Below are positions 50,785 to 60,709 of a stretch of DNA of 64,000 bases, in pieces. The translations under genes and the position numbers were made by a program. How positions within the stretch are numbered: the first letter of the stretch is position 1; each line of letters starts with the position of its first letter. The DNA is taken from the NCBI RefSeq assembly GCF_900115775.1, contig NZ_FOXS01000007.1, forward strand, positions 207,798 to 271,797, in the 5' to 3' direction. A model generated the notes under the pieces. That model made no database searches. It had not been told where the DNA came from and worked only from the letters and a program-made list of their open reading frames with translations. The stretch comes from Hymenobacter arizonensis (GTDB lineage Bacteria > Bacteroidota > Bacteroidia > Cytophagales > Hymenobacteraceae).

Positions 50785-52971
50785 TTAGTTGGTCTTGGTG
50801 AGGGGCAATGCCACGGAGAAGGTCGTGCCCTGGCCGGGCTGGCTCTCGACGGTAAGCGAGCCACCATGGCCTTTCGCGACAATGTCGTGCGAGAGCGAGA
50901 GGCCTAGGCCCGTGCCCTCGCCCGTGGGCTTGGTGGTGAAAAACGGCTGGAAGATTTTCTGCTGCACGGCCTCGCTCATGCCCGTGCCGTTGTCGGTGAC
51001 CTGGATTTCGACCGTGCTGCCGACGTGCTTAGTCGTCAGACTTACCGTGGGCATGTAGCCCGGCTCGCCGTTGGCTCGCTGGCGCTGCTGCACGGCATAA
51101 AAGGCATTGTTGAACAGGTTGAGCAGCACCCGGCCCAGGTCGGCGCCCACGGCGTTTACCAGCGGCAGGTCCGGGGCCAAGTAGGTTTTCAGCTCCGCAT
51201 TGAAGCTCTTGTCTTTGGCCCGCAGGCCCTGGTAGGCCAGGCGCAGATACTCTTCGCACAGGGCGTTCAGGTCCGTGGGCGCCCGCTCGCCCGCACTGGT
51301 TCGGCTGTGCTCGAGCATGCCGCGCACGATGCTGGCGGCGCGTTGCCCGTGGTGGTGAATCTTGCCTAGGTTCTGCGTGAGGTCTTCCCATAGCTCTTCC
51401 TCCAAGCCCGTATCCGCCGCCGCGCCTTTGGCCCGCTCCTCGCGCAGCTCAGCCACCAATTCGGTGCTCACTTCCGAGAAATTGTTGACGAAGTTGAGCG
51501 GGTTCTGAATCTCGTGGGCAATGCCGGCCGTGAGCTCGCCCAGGCTGGCCATTTTTTCCTTTTGGATAAGCTGAGCCTGCGTGGCGCGCAACTCCGTAAG
51601 GGAGCGTTGCAGCTCCCCCGTGCGCACGCTCACCTGCTGCTCAAGCGTTTCGTTTTGGGTGGCCAATAGCGCTTGTTTCTCCTGTTCCTGGGCCAAAGTT
51701 TGGGCCGAAAGGCACTCAACCTCGCCTAGTTTAACTTGCAGTAGTTCGGCATCGAGGGCGAACTCGCGGGCCAAGAACAACGAGATGCCCAGCGCCGGCA
51801 GGGCGAAGCCCAAGGCGAGCAACAGGTTTTGCAGCAGCTGCAAAGCCACGGGTCCTAGCAAGAAAAAAACGAGTGCGTAGGCCAGCGCGCTCCCCAAGCC
51901 ACCCGCAAAGCCTAGGGCCACCAGCCCGGCCCCGCGCTGGCGCTGGCGCACGCCCCGCACCGTCAGGCGCACCTGCTCGGACAGGTGCACCAAAACCACG
52001 ATGGTCCACCAGTAGTCGACCACGGGAAACGTACCGAATACCGCATACAAGACAACCAACACGCCATAATTGACCCAGAGAATTTGGTAGAATCGGCCGG
52101 GCCGAATCTTGAACAAGGCATATAAGGCCCGGATAGCCCACAGTCCGTTCATGGCGGCTAGCGCGTTAGAGACCACGACTAACGATAGAAAATCGGGAAA
52201 CGAAATCGGCAGTACCCGAAATAGGTAGGCAGTCAGCGAACCCAACGCCGCCGTGAGGGCAAAAAGCGCGAAGTACAGATTGGCCCGTTGGCTGGGGTTG
52301 TAGTGAAAAAACGCAAAGTGCAGCACCGCCAGCAGGGCGGAGAACCCCATCAGCACCACAAACATTAGGGCATTGTCTTTATCCTGGCCCCGCCTTGCCC
52401 AAAAGTGCTGCGGCGCAACCAGTGTCATCCGCAGCAGAGGCCGCTGGACCAGGCCGCCCAGCAGGGGCCCTTGCCACGGGGCGTAGCGCACGGCCAGGAC
52501 CTGTTCGCTGGCAGACCCGCTGGCCAGCACCACATCGGGTTGGGCTAACCGCTTTTGGGGCCGCACTTGGGCCGGGTCAAGGTCAACGAGGCCATGGCGC
52601 TGCATCAGGTTCCCGTTGAGGTATACCTCACAGGCTCCCCCCAGCAATAGCGTGTGGGCCAGCAATTCGTGTCGGCGCAGACTATCGCCAAGGCGAATGC
52701 GCAGCCGCAGCCAGCTGATGCCCGTGCCCAGAGCCGCAGGCAGCTCGCGCCGGGGCCGGGTGGGGTTGAGCGTGTCCCAGCCGCTGTCGTCGAAGTCGGG
52801 CCGGGCCCAGGCCGGGTTGTCGCCGGCGTGGTAGCGCCAGCCTTTTTCCAGCAGCAGGCCAGTGTCGGGCAGGCGGTTTACTTGCAGAACGGCAGTGTCG
52901 GGAGGAAGCGGCGTAGCCTGGGCGACCAGGGCCAGCAGCCAGCAGGCCAGTAGCAGGAGGAAGTAGCGCAT
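50785..52971 (-). CDS. 7TMR-DISM sensor histidine kinase
   Basis: A 728-residue kinase with the same layout as the one at 29730: signal peptide (LLLLACWLLALVAQA), jelly-roll sensor (about 30-180, GWRYHAGDNPAWARPDFDDSGW, CEVYLNGNLMQRHG), seven membrane helices (about 190-405), coiled coil and kinase core with H486 (GIAHEIQNPLNFVNNF), LLNLFNNAFYAV, TDNGTGMSE and FTTKPTGEGTGLGLSLSHDI. ATG 52971 is preferred over an upstream start at 52986. It lacks an adjacent regulator. The core is closest in wording to the kinase at 28046 (GIAHEIQNPLNFVNNF). Confidence 0.93.
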   Translation of the reverse strand: MRYFLLLLACWLLALVAQATPLPPDTAVLQVNRLPDTGLLLEKGWRYHAGDNPAWARPDFDDSGWDTLNPTRPRRELPAALGTGISWLRLRIRLGDSLRRHELLAHTLLLGGACEVYLNGNLMQRHGLVDLDPAQVRPQKRLAQPDVVLASGSASEQVLAVRYAPWQGPLLGGLVQRPLLRMTLVAPQHFWARRGQDKDNALMFVVLMGFSALLAVLHFAFFHYNPSQRANLYFALFALTAALGSLTAYLFRVLPISFPDFLSLVVVSNALAAMNGLWAIRALYALFKIRPGRFYQILWVNYGVLVVLYAVFGTFPVVDYWWTIVVLVHLSEQVRLTVRGVRQRQRGAGLVALGFAGGLGSALAYALVFFLLGPVALQLLQNLLLALGFALPALGISLFLAREFALDAELLQVKLGEVECLSAQTLAQEQEKQALLATQNETLEQQVSVRTGELQRSLTELRATQAQLIQKEKMASLGELTAGIAHEIQNPLNFVNNFSEVSTELVAELREERAKGAAADTGLEEELWEDLTQNLGKIHHHGQRAASIVRGMLEHSRTSAGERAPTDLNALCEEYLRLAYQGLRAKDKSFNAELKTYLAPDLPLVNAVGADLGRVLLNLFNNAFYAVQQRQRANGEPGYMPTVSLTTKHVGSTVEIQVTDNGTGMSEAVQQKIFQPFFTTKPTGEGTGLGLSLSHDIVAKGHGGSLTVESQPGQGTTFSVALPLTKTN

Positions 52972-53527
52972 GGGGACAAAGGCCACGTCGCAAGCGCTAC
53001 GCGTGGGTGAAATTAATTGAAGGTTAAGTTGGGCTTTGCGCAGGCAAGCTACGACTAAACTGAAGCCAATAGTGGTTTATTCAATTGAATTCCAGCGCTC
53101 CATAGCCCCATTCGGCAACAAGCCATTGCTATAAGCATAAGTATATACTGCAATAGCTCTTTCATAGGCCCAACAACCTATTTTCTCAGCAAGGAAACAA
53201 TGGCGTTTTAACACTCCCGATGCATCTTTTATCTGAGATTAAAGCTTAGCCCTGCACCAAAAAGCTCGGGAAGTAAACTAATCGCACCGGTACCTTCCCG
53301 AGCTGGCAATAGCAGTGGAAGAACACAATCCGCGGGTAGTTACGCGCTGTAAACAGGTTGTCTTGGTTCCAGCCTTTGCTTCCACTATCCATACGGTGGC
53401 AGTGCCACTGCAACCCCAATCCATTGGTATAGACAGTCAATATTTCAAGCTGAGCATATAGCTTCAAAAAATAAAATCCAATATCTTCGCTTTGTACGTG
53501 CTCCAATTAGACTATTATCTAGCAATT
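52972..53527. other. Divergent intergenic, 556 bp, with a hairpin
   Basis: AT-richer than its surroundings. An 11-bp perfect hairpin (53263-53273 with 53294-53304, AGCTCGGGAAG) lies in it without a T-run. A minus-strand frame at 53246-53506 could code 86 residues rich in aromatic amino acids, but nothing supports it as a gene. TATCTTCG at about 53482 is one base from a -7 box and may serve the TPR gene. Confidence 0.5.
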
Positions 53528-54598
53528 ATGCCAAAGATTCTACTTTTCTTCTTGTTGCTGACGGCTCCGGCAGTTGCACAAGCGCAAGTCGATTCGGTGC
53601 GGGCCAGCACCTTGCCCGGGCCGCAGCTAGCCGAGCGGGCCTACAACAGCGGCCTCGCCAGCTTCAACGCCCAGAGCTACCCCGCCGCGCTGCGCAGCTT
53701 CGACCAGGCCATTGCTGCGAAGGGCGACTTTGCCGCTGCCTACACCAACCGCGCCGCCACCCGCTACGAACTCAAAGAATATCCGCAGGCCCTGGCCGAC
53801 TACGACCAAGCCCTTAAACTGGAGCCGGGCAGCTTCAGCGGCTACTTCGGCCGGGCCCGGGTGCGCGAAGCCCAAAACCAGCTCGCCGAAGCCGACCAGG
53901 ACTACTCCGAAGCCGTGAAGGCCAAGCCCGACTACGCCCCGGCCTGGTACAACCGCGGCGTACTGCGCTTTGAAAAAGGCGACTACCAAGCCGCCCGCGA
54001 CGATTTTGCCGCCGCCATCAAGGCCGACCCAAAAATGGCCTACGCCTACCACGACCGCGGCAGCGCCAACCAAAAGCTCAGCAACTACCCCGCCGCCACT
54101 CAGGACTATACCCAGGCCCTCGCCCTGCAGCCCGACCTGCTACCGGCCCTGCTGAACCGCGCCACCACCGAGCGCCGCACCGGCCAGCTCCCCCAGGCCC
54201 TGCGCGACTACGACGCCTACCTCGCCAAGAAAGCCGACAACGCCCTGGCTTTCAGCAACCGCGGCAGCGCCCGCTTCGAAAACAAGGACTACGCCGGCGC
54301 CATCGCCGATTTCAGCCAGGCCATCAAGCTTGACGCCAAGTACGCCTACGCCTGGAACAACCGTGCTGCCGCCCAGCTCAAGCTGGAAAAATATGCCGAA
54401 GCTGCCGCCGACGCCAGCGAGGCCATCAAGCTGAAGCCCGACTACGCCGAGGCCTACTTCAACCGCGGCCACGCCCGCGAAATGCTCCGCCAAGCCGATG
54501 AGGCCTGCCAAGACTGGCGCAAAGCCGCTTCGCTGGGCATTGCGGTGGGCGATAAGTACGCCGCGGCCGCTGGCTGCGCGGGCGAGGCGGCTGATTAA
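53528..54598 (+). CDS. Exported TPR-repeat protein
   Basis: A 356-residue protein with a signal peptide (LLFFLLLTAPAVAQAQ, to about residue 20) and about nine consecutive TPR units from about residue 35 to 345 (AYTNRAATRYELKEYPQALADYDQALKLEPG; AWYNRGVLRFEKGDYQAARDDFAAAI; AFSNRGSARFENKDYAGAIADFSQAI). The units are strikingly regular, indicating recent repeat expansion. No catalytic domain. It is likely a periplasmic scaffold. ATG 53528; an earlier in-frame start at 53492 would break the signal peptide. A nested inverted repeat follows it. Confidence 0.9.
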   Translation: MPKILLFFLLLTAPAVAQAQVDSVRASTLPGPQLAERAYNSGLASFNAQSYPAALRSFDQAIAAKGDFAAAYTNRAATRYELKEYPQALADYDQALKLEPGSFSGYFGRARVREAQNQLAEADQDYSEAVKAKPDYAPAWYNRGVLRFEKGDYQAARDDFAAAIKADPKMAYAYHDRGSANQKLSNYPAATQDYTQALALQPDLLPALLNRATTERRTGQLPQALRDYDAYLAKKADNALAFSNRGSARFENKDYAGAIADFSQAIKLDAKYAYAWNNRAAAQLKLEKYAEAAADASEAIKLKPDYAEAYFNRGHAREMLRQADEACQDWRKAASLGIAVGDKYAAAAGCAGEAAD

Positions 54599-54604
54599 AA
54601 TAAT

Positions 54605-54762
54605 GTCATAGCGAGCGCAGCCGCGGAACCTCACCCCCGGCCCCTCTCCAAAAGAGAGGGGAGCCTGACGCCAGCAGCATTTCCGGTGCCCCCTCTCTTT
54701 TGGAGAGGGGGTCAGGGGGTGAGGTTTCCACTGGCGAGATGCTTCGTACCGCTCCGCATGAC
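54605..54762. repeat. Nested inverted repeats: one element inside another
   Basis: The inner pair, 54628-54662 and 54691-54725 (CCTCACCCCCGGCCCCTCTC... with ...GAGAGGGGGTCAGGGGGTGAGG-like arm), is nearly perfect over ~35 nt. Outside it, GTCATAGCGAGCGCAGCC (54605-54622) and a right end ending GCTCCGCATGAC (to 54762), including GGCGAGATGCTTCG, match the ends of the 40502 copy. The inner element therefore seems to have landed within an older GTCAT...ATGAC element. Confidence 0.85.
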
Positions 54763-54796
54763 AGCCCAAAAATTCTACTATCCTTCCCATACCACT

Positions 54797-56860
54797 ATGC
54801 CGTTCTATACTCGCCTATCTCTGCTCCTGCTACTTGCCACCTCAGCGCTTCAAGCCGCTGCGCAAAGCATCGCCTTTACCAAAGACCAGTTTTCGAATAA
54901 CAAGGAAGGCCTGCGGGAAGCCATGCGCGAACTGAAGGACGGCGACACCGAGTACAACGCCGACCCAGCGCGCTACGCCCAGGCCCTCCCGCATTACTTG
55001 GCCGCGCAGCAGTTCAACCCCAACAACGCGGGTCTGAACGTAAAAATTGGCGACTGCTACCTGCATTCGACCACCAAAACCGCTGCTCTCCCCTACCTGC
55101 AAAAGGCAGCAAAGCTCGACGTCACGGCCGATGCCCGCACCCACTTTTTGCTGGCCCGCGCCCTGCACCTCAGCGCCAAGTGGCGCGAAGCCATTGCCGA
55201 GTACCAGCAGGCCCAGCCCGTGGGTGGCAACACCCGCAACGGCAGCGCCGAAGCCCTCACGCCCAACGACCTGCAGCGCTACATTCAGCAGTGCCGCAAT
55301 GGCCAGCAGCTAATGACCCATCCGGTGCGCGTGTTCATCGACAACGCCGGGCCGGAGCTGAACTCCGCCGATTCCGACTACGGCCCCGTGGTCTCGGCCG
55401 ATGAATCGACCATTCTGATAACCTCGCGCCGGGCCGGCTCGACCGGCGGCAAAAAGGACGCCGAGGGCAACGGCTATTTCGAAGACATCTACCAGTCTAC
55501 CTGGAAGGGCAAGGCTTGGAGCCGCGCCACCAACCTCGGCGCCCCCGTGAATACCGACGACCACAACGCCACCGTGGGCCTGGCCCCCGACGGCCAGCGC
55601 ATGCTGGTGTACTCGGGCAGCAACGGCGGCGACATCCTCGAAGCCAACCTCGGCGGCAGCGCCTGGGGCAAGCCCAAGCAGCTGGGCTCGCGCATCAACA
55701 CCAAATACCACGAAACCTCGGCCACCTACTCGCCCGATGGCCGGTTTCTGTACTTCGTCAGCGACCGGGAACAGGGTAGCCTGGGCCGGTCCGACATCTA
55801 TAAAGTAGAGCTGGAAAGCCGCAACCCGCCCGTGAACCTGGGCTCCGCCATCAACACAGCCTATGGAGAGGAAGGCGTATTTATGGCGCCCGATGGCAAA
55901 ACCATGTACTTTTCCTCGGAAGGCCACAACACCATGGGCGGCTACGACATCTTCAAATCGGTGTTTGAGAACGGCAAGTGGAGCACGCCCGAAAACCTGG
56001 GCTGGCCCATCAATACGCCTGACGACGACGTGTTTTTCGTCACCTCGGCCTCGGGGCGGCACGGCTATTACTCCAGCGACCGGCCCGGCGGCCTCGGCGC
56101 CAAAGACATTTACCGCATCACCTTCCTCGGGCCCGAGAAGCAGCCCTTGCTCAGCGAAGAAGACCAGCTCCTGGCCTCGCGCCTAGCCCCAGTGAAGCAG
56201 GCCGTGCTGGAGCCCGCCGTGGCCGTGGCCACCGCCCAGGTCACCATCCTGAAAGGCACCGTGACCGACGATGCCACCAAGCAGCCCGTGGAAGCCGCCA
56301 TCGACCTCGTCGACAACAAGAGCGGCCTCACCATTGCCAGCTTCCGCAGCAACTCCACCTCGGGCCGCTACCTGGTGAGTTTGCCCTCGGGCACCAACTA
56401 TGGCATTGTGGTGCGGCAAGACGGCTACCTGTTCCACTCCGAAAACTTCGACCTGCCCGCCGGTGCCACCTACGCCGAAGTAGTGAAGGATATCCCGCTC
56501 AAACGCCTGGAAGTGGGCACCACCATCGTGTTGCGCAACATTTTCTTCGACACCGGCAAAGCCGACCTGCGCCCCGAAAGCACCGCCGAGCTAGAGCGCC
56601 TGCAGAAGCTGCTCACCGAAACCCCGGCCCTGAAGCTGGAAATGGCCGGCCACACCGACGATGTGGGCGACGCCGCCAAAAACCAGGACCTCAGCCAGCG
56701 CCGCGCCCAGGCCGTGGTCACTTACCTCACGCAGCACGGCATTGCGGCCGCCCGCCTCACCGCGGCCGGTTACGGCGAAGCGCGCCCCGTGGTGCCCAAC
56801 ACCAACAAAGCCAGCCGCCAGCTCAACCGTCGCACCGAGTTTAAGGTGACAGCCAAGTAA
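54797..56860 (+). CDS. OmpA-family protein with TPR, WD40-like and regulatory domains (PorE-like)
   Basis: A 687-residue envelope protein. Signal peptide (LSLLLLLATSALQAAAQ, to about 22); TPR region (about 45-140, ALPHYLAAQQFNPNNAGLN); WD40-like/PD40 propeller (about 180-430, with SPDGRFLYFVSDREQGSLG and APDGKTMYFSSEGHNTMGGYD); carboxypeptidase-regulatory-like domain (about 475-560); and an OmpA C-terminal peptidoglycan-binding domain (about 570-687, NIFFDTGKADLRPES, GHTDDVGDAAKNQDLSQRRAQAV). This four-part order is that of PorE of the type IX secretion system. Many paralogs share it, so PorE itself is not proven. ATG 54797. Confidence 0.88.
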   Translation: MPFYTRLSLLLLLATSALQAAAQSIAFTKDQFSNNKEGLREAMRELKDGDTEYNADPARYAQALPHYLAAQQFNPNNAGLNVKIGDCYLHSTTKTAALPYLQKAAKLDVTADARTHFLLARALHLSAKWREAIAEYQQAQPVGGNTRNGSAEALTPNDLQRYIQQCRNGQQLMTHPVRVFIDNAGPELNSADSDYGPVVSADESTILITSRRAGSTGGKKDAEGNGYFEDIYQSTWKGKAWSRATNLGAPVNTDDHNATVGLAPDGQRMLVYSGSNGGDILEANLGGSAWGKPKQLGSRINTKYHETSATYSPDGRFLYFVSDREQGSLGRSDIYKVELESRNPPVNLGSAINTAYGEEGVFMAPDGKTMYFSSEGHNTMGGYDIFKSVFENGKWSTPENLGWPINTPDDDVFFVTSASGRHGYYSSDRPGGLGAKDIYRITFLGPEKQPLLSEEDQLLASRLAPVKQAVLEPAVAVATAQVTILKGTVTDDATKQPVEAAIDLVDNKSGLTIASFRSNSTSGRYLVSLPSGTNYGIVVRQDGYLFHSENFDLPAGATYAEVVKDIPLKRLEVGTTIVLRNIFFDTGKADLRPESTAELERLQKLLTETPALKLEMAGHTDDVGDAAKNQDLSQRRAQAVVTYLTQHGIAAARLTAAGYGEARPVVPNTNKASRQLNRRTEFKVTAK

Positions 56861-56925
56861 AAGCGGCGGCAAAGCAGGGGCAGCGCTTGGCGCGCAAGGC
56901 TGCCGTACTGTGGGTGCATTAGCCT

Positions 56926-59900
56926 GTGGCCGGCGCAGGATTTCTACCTTGTGGCATCAATAGACTGGGAAACCAGTTGCTGTGCTGCTTGAAACTTCTC
57001 TTTCACTTTTTGTACGCCCGACGCGCGGGCTTGCTGTTGCTGGCGCTACTGGCCCTGGTGCTGGTGTTCACCCAGCCGGCCAGGGCCCAGCAGGCGTTTT
57101 TGCGCCAGTTTGGACCCGTGGAAGGTTTGCGCACGCCGTTCATCTACGCGCTGCTGCAAGACCGGCAGGGCTACCTCTGGCTGGGCACCGCCGAAGGCTT
57201 GGTGCGCTACGATGGCACTCGCTTCGTCACGTTCACCAAGAAAGACGGCCTGACTGAGGACTTCGTGGTATCGGTGCGCGAAGACCCTGCCAGCGGCCAC
57301 TTGTGGGTGGGCCATTACCAGGGCGGCATTTCGGTGAGAAAGGAGCCCACCGGCCCCTTCACCCTCGCCGACCGCGCGACCGCGCCCACGGGCCTGCGCC
57401 GGCCCGCCAACGGCCCGCCGCCCGTCGATACCGCACGCATCGGCACCTACCTGCGGCGCTACCAGTTGCGTCTGCCCACTGGCGTGGTGCCTATTTGCCT
57501 GCTCGAAGACCGGGAGGGCAACACCTGGCTGGGCACCGCGGGCCAGGGCCTGTGGCGGCACTCTGACCGGCACCTAACCCGATACCCCACCCCGGCTGGC
57601 AGCGCGCCGCCCGTGGCCCTGTGCCCCGGCCCGGACGGCACCTTACTGATGGGCACCGCCCTGGGGCTACAAACCGCTAGCGGCACCGGTAAATGGGGTC
57701 GACCTTTTAGGCGAGGCCCCGCCGTATCCGTCCGAGCCGTATTGCCGCGGCCCGGCTCGGGGCGCGGCTATTGGGCCGGTACCGATGGCAATGGCCTGTG
57801 GCAATACCTGCCGTCCGGAGCCTCGCACCGGGTGAAGGGCCTGCCCACTAACCTGGAAGTAACGGCCCTGGCTTACGCGCCCCGCAGCGGCCTGTGGGTG
57901 GGCACTGCCGCCGACGGCCTTTACCTATTACCGGCTGACTCCACCCAGCGCGCCCGCCATTTCACCACGGCCGAGGGGCTGCTGCACAACAGCATTTACG
58001 CACTGCTGGCCGACCGCCAGGGCCAGGTATGGGTAGGCACCCACGGTACAAGCCTGGCTGTTTACAACCCCAGCGCGCAGCAATTCACCCACCACCGGCT
58101 CGGTAAAACCGGTGTGTCCATCAGCAGCTTTGCCGAGGATGCCCTGGGGCGGGTGTGGGTGGGCACCGAAGGCCAGGGCCTCTACTGCCTGGCTGATAAA
58201 AAATGGCGCCATTATAATGCGAGGCACAGCCCCTCCACCAATTTTGTGTATGGCCTGCTGGCCCTGCCTGCACTCACCAAGGCCAGCGACGCGGGAAAAT
58301 GGCTGCTGCTATCGCACCTGCAGGGTTTGTCGTTGCTCGATGCCAGCACGGGCAAATTCACTGCTTTAGCGGCTGCCACCGACTCCCTGGCGCGCGACAG
58401 CCGGGGCCCACTGGCCTTGATAACCGACCCACAGCCAATGGCCTGGGCTGCCACACGCGCCGGCTTGGTTCGGGTCGACTTGCGCGAGGCGCTGGGCCGG
58501 GCCCTCGAAGTGGCCCCCACCCTGGCACTCACCACCGCCGAGGTAGATGGCGCCCCACGCCAGGCAAGCGCGCTGGGCGAGTTGTCGGCCACGCGCCACC
58601 GGGTCAGCTTTGGCTTCCGGGGCTTGAGCCTGGCCGCGGGCAACGAGCCCCTCGCCTACCAGTACCGCTTGCGGGGCCTTTCCGATGCCTGGAGCCACCC
58701 CAGCGCCGCGCCCGAAGCGCAGTTTCCCGGCCTCGATGCGGGGCGTTACGTGCTGGAGGCCCGCACCCGCCGCGGCCCGGCGGGCTCCTGGAGCCCGGTG
58801 GTGAGGGCAGATTTTGGCATCGCCACGCCGTTTTGGCGCACGTGGTGGTTTGCCGGGCTGGTGCTGCTGACGGCCGTCGGCGCGGTGTTTGGCATAGTGC
58901 GGGTACGTGAGCGGACCCTGCGCCAAACCCAGCTCCTACTAGAGCGCACCGTGGAAGAACGCACCGCCGAGCTACGCCAGCAAAAGGCCCACATCGAAGA
59001 CATCAACGCCGACCTGGTGGTAGCCCGCGACGCCGCCGAGGCTTCCCGCAAAGCCAAAGCGCAGTTTCTGGCCAACATGAGCCACGAAATCCGCACGCCC
59101 ATGAACGCCGTCATTGGCCTCACCAATTTGCTGCAGGCCACTCGCCCCACACCAGAGCAGGCTGATTACCTCACGGCCATTGAGTCGTCGTCGCAAAACC
59201 TGCTGGTGATTATCAACGACATCCTCGACAGTTCCAAGATGGAAGCCGGCAAGCTCTCGCTCGAGCAAGTGCCCTTCCGTCTGCCCGAGGCCGTGCGACG
59301 GCTAGGGGCCATGTTCAAGTATGCCACCGATACCAAAGGCTTATTTTTCTCGGTAGACGTAGCGCCCAACGTGCCAGCCGCCGTGTTCGGCGACCCGGTG
59401 CGTCTCAATCAGATACTGGTCAACCTGGTTGGCAACGCTGTCAAATTCACCCGCGAGGGCGGCGTAACTGTCACAGTGGAAGCCTCTCCCGTGCCGTCGG
59501 CTTCTGCAGGAACAGAAGTGGACAATGCTCCTAACTCTGAGTCTTTACCTATAAAGGTGCTCGTAGGCTTTTCCGTGCGTGACACCGGCGTAGGCATCCC
59601 GGCTGATAAGCTGGGAGCTATTTTTGAAGACTTTTCGCAGGCTAATACATCCACCACCCGCGAGTTTGGTGGCACCGGCTTGGGCCTGAGCATCGCCCGC
59701 AATCTGGTGCAACTCCACGGCGGCCAACTGAGCGTTATTAGTGAGGAAGGCCAAGGCTCCGAATTCTTTTTCGAGCTGCCCTATGAGGTAGCTCATGAGG
59801 CCCTTGCCCAACCCTCGGCCCACCAGGGCCTGCTAGCGCCCTTCGAGCCGGCCCTACGGGTGCTCGTAGCCGAAGACAATGCCTTGAATCAGCTAGTAGC

Positions 59901-60648
59901 CCGCAAGACGCTGGAAGCCTGGAACGTGGAAGTTGTAATTGCCGAAAACGGCCGCCTGGCCGTGGAAGCCGTAGCAGCCGCCCCCATGCCCTTCCACGCC
60001 GTGCTGATGGATGTGCAGATGCCCGAAATGGATGGCTACGAAGCCGCCCGCCAGCTCCGCCAGCTTTTCCCCAATGCCCACCACTTGCCCATCATTGGCC
60101 TCACGGCCTCGGTGCTGCCCGAAGACCGGGTGCTGGCCCTGGCCGCCGGCATGAACGACACCCTGGCCAAACCATTCGAACCGGCCGTGCTGTATGCACG
60201 CTTAGCGCATTTCACGGGAAGACCAGCGGGCCAGGATGATAAAGGCATAAAAGAGCCTGAATTGTTGCCATCCAATTCGTCGGAAACAACTCCTGCCCTC
60301 CTACCATCACACCCTACTACCCTAAAACCCGACTGGCAGCTACTGGAGGAGCTTGCCTGCGGCAATGAAGCCTTCCTGCGCCAGATTGTAGGCACTTTCC
60401 TCATTGAAGCGCCGGCCCTGGAGGGCCTGTTGGCCGCCCATTGCTCCGCCGACCCCGCAGCGCTGGCCGGGGCCGCCCACAAGCTGAAGGGCCAGGTTGC
60501 CTACTTCGGCGTTCCCTCGCTTCACACCCAGCTCGACGACCTGGAGCGCGCTGCCCGGCAGCCCGCTGCTGCCCAGTGCCAGCCCCTCGTGGCCAGCATC
60601 CGCCAGCAGTTGGCTGAGCTATACCCGCAGCTGGCCGCCCGGGCCTAG
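56926..60648 (+). CDS. Propeller-type hybrid histidine kinase with receiver and HPt domain
   Basis: A ~1240-residue one-protein phosphorelay. Signal segment, two-component-regulator propeller repeats (about 60-500, QDRQGYLWLGTAEGLVRYDG, EDREGNTWLGTAGQGLWRH, ADRQGQVWVGTHG), a Y_Y_Y domain (about 550-620), a membrane helix (about 642-662), a coiled coil, a kinase core with H720 (MSHEIRTPMNAVIG), an ATPase domain, a receiver with D1029 (LMDVQMPEMDGY) and a C-terminal HPt domain with H1185 (AAHKLKGQ). It resembles the SusCD-locus hybrid sensors but ends in HPt instead of an AraC domain, so output must go to another protein, likely the LytTR regulator 61 bp downstream. The start is uncertain: GTG 56926, or TTG 57010. 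Confidence 0.9.
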   Translation: MAGAGFLPCGINRLGNQLLCCLKLLFHFLYARRAGLLLLALLALVLVFTQPARAQQAFLRQFGPVEGLRTPFIYALLQDRQGYLWLGTAEGLVRYDGTRFVTFTKKDGLTEDFVVSVREDPASGHLWVGHYQGGISVRKEPTGPFTLADRATAPTGLRRPANGPPPVDTARIGTYLRRYQLRLPTGVVPICLLEDREGNTWLGTAGQGLWRHSDRHLTRYPTPAGSAPPVALCPGPDGTLLMGTALGLQTASGTGKWGRPFRRGPAVSVRAVLPRPGSGRGYWAGTDGNGLWQYLPSGASHRVKGLPTNLEVTALAYAPRSGLWVGTAADGLYLLPADSTQRARHFTTAEGLLHNSIYALLADRQGQVWVGTHGTSLAVYNPSAQQFTHHRLGKTGVSISSFAEDALGRVWVGTEGQGLYCLADKKWRHYNARHSPSTNFVYGLLALPALTKASDAGKWLLLSHLQGLSLLDASTGKFTALAAATDSLARDSRGPLALITDPQPMAWAATRAGLVRVDLREALGRALEVAPTLALTTAEVDGAPRQASALGELSATRHRVSFGFRGLSLAAGNEPLAYQYRLRGLSDAWSHPSAAPEAQFPGLDAGRYVLEARTRRGPAGSWSPVVRADFGIATPFWRTWWFAGLVLLTAVGAVFGIVRVRERTLRQTQLLLERTVEERTAELRQQKAHIEDINADLVVARDAAEASRKAKAQFLANMSHEIRTPMNAVIGLTNLLQATRPTPEQADYLTAIESSSQNLLVIINDILDSSKMEAGKLSLEQVPFRLPEAVRRLGAMFKYATDTKGLFFSVDVAPNVPAAVFGDPVRLNQILVNLVGNAVKFTREGGVTVTVEASPVPSASAGTEVDNAPNSESLPIKVLVGFSVRDTGVGIPADKLGAIFEDFSQANTSTTREFGGTGLGLSIARNLVQLHGGQLSVISEEGQGSEFFFELPYEVAHEALAQPSAHQGLLAPFEPALRVLVAEDNALNQLVARKTLEAWNVEVVIAENGRLAVEAVAAAPMPFHAVLMDVQMPEMDGYEAARQLRQLFPNAHHLPIIGLTASVLPEDRVLALAAGMNDTLAKPFEPAVLYARLAHFTGRPAGQDDKGIKEPELLPSNSSETTPALLPSHPTTLKPDWQLLEELACGNEAFLRQIVGTFLIEAPALEGLLAAHCSADPAALAGAAHKLKGQVAYFGVPSLHTQLDDLERAARQPAAAQCQPLVASIRQQLAELYPQLAARA

Positions 60649-60709
60649 CACGAATTAACCGAGCCTGCCAACTTACATTCGTTGCCGCGTGTAGTTAAAA
60701 GGGGTTCCC

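Noticed and set aside
53246..53506. 86-residue minus-strand protein
   Set aside because: No similarity recognised, contains a perfect hairpin, and has no clear start signal.
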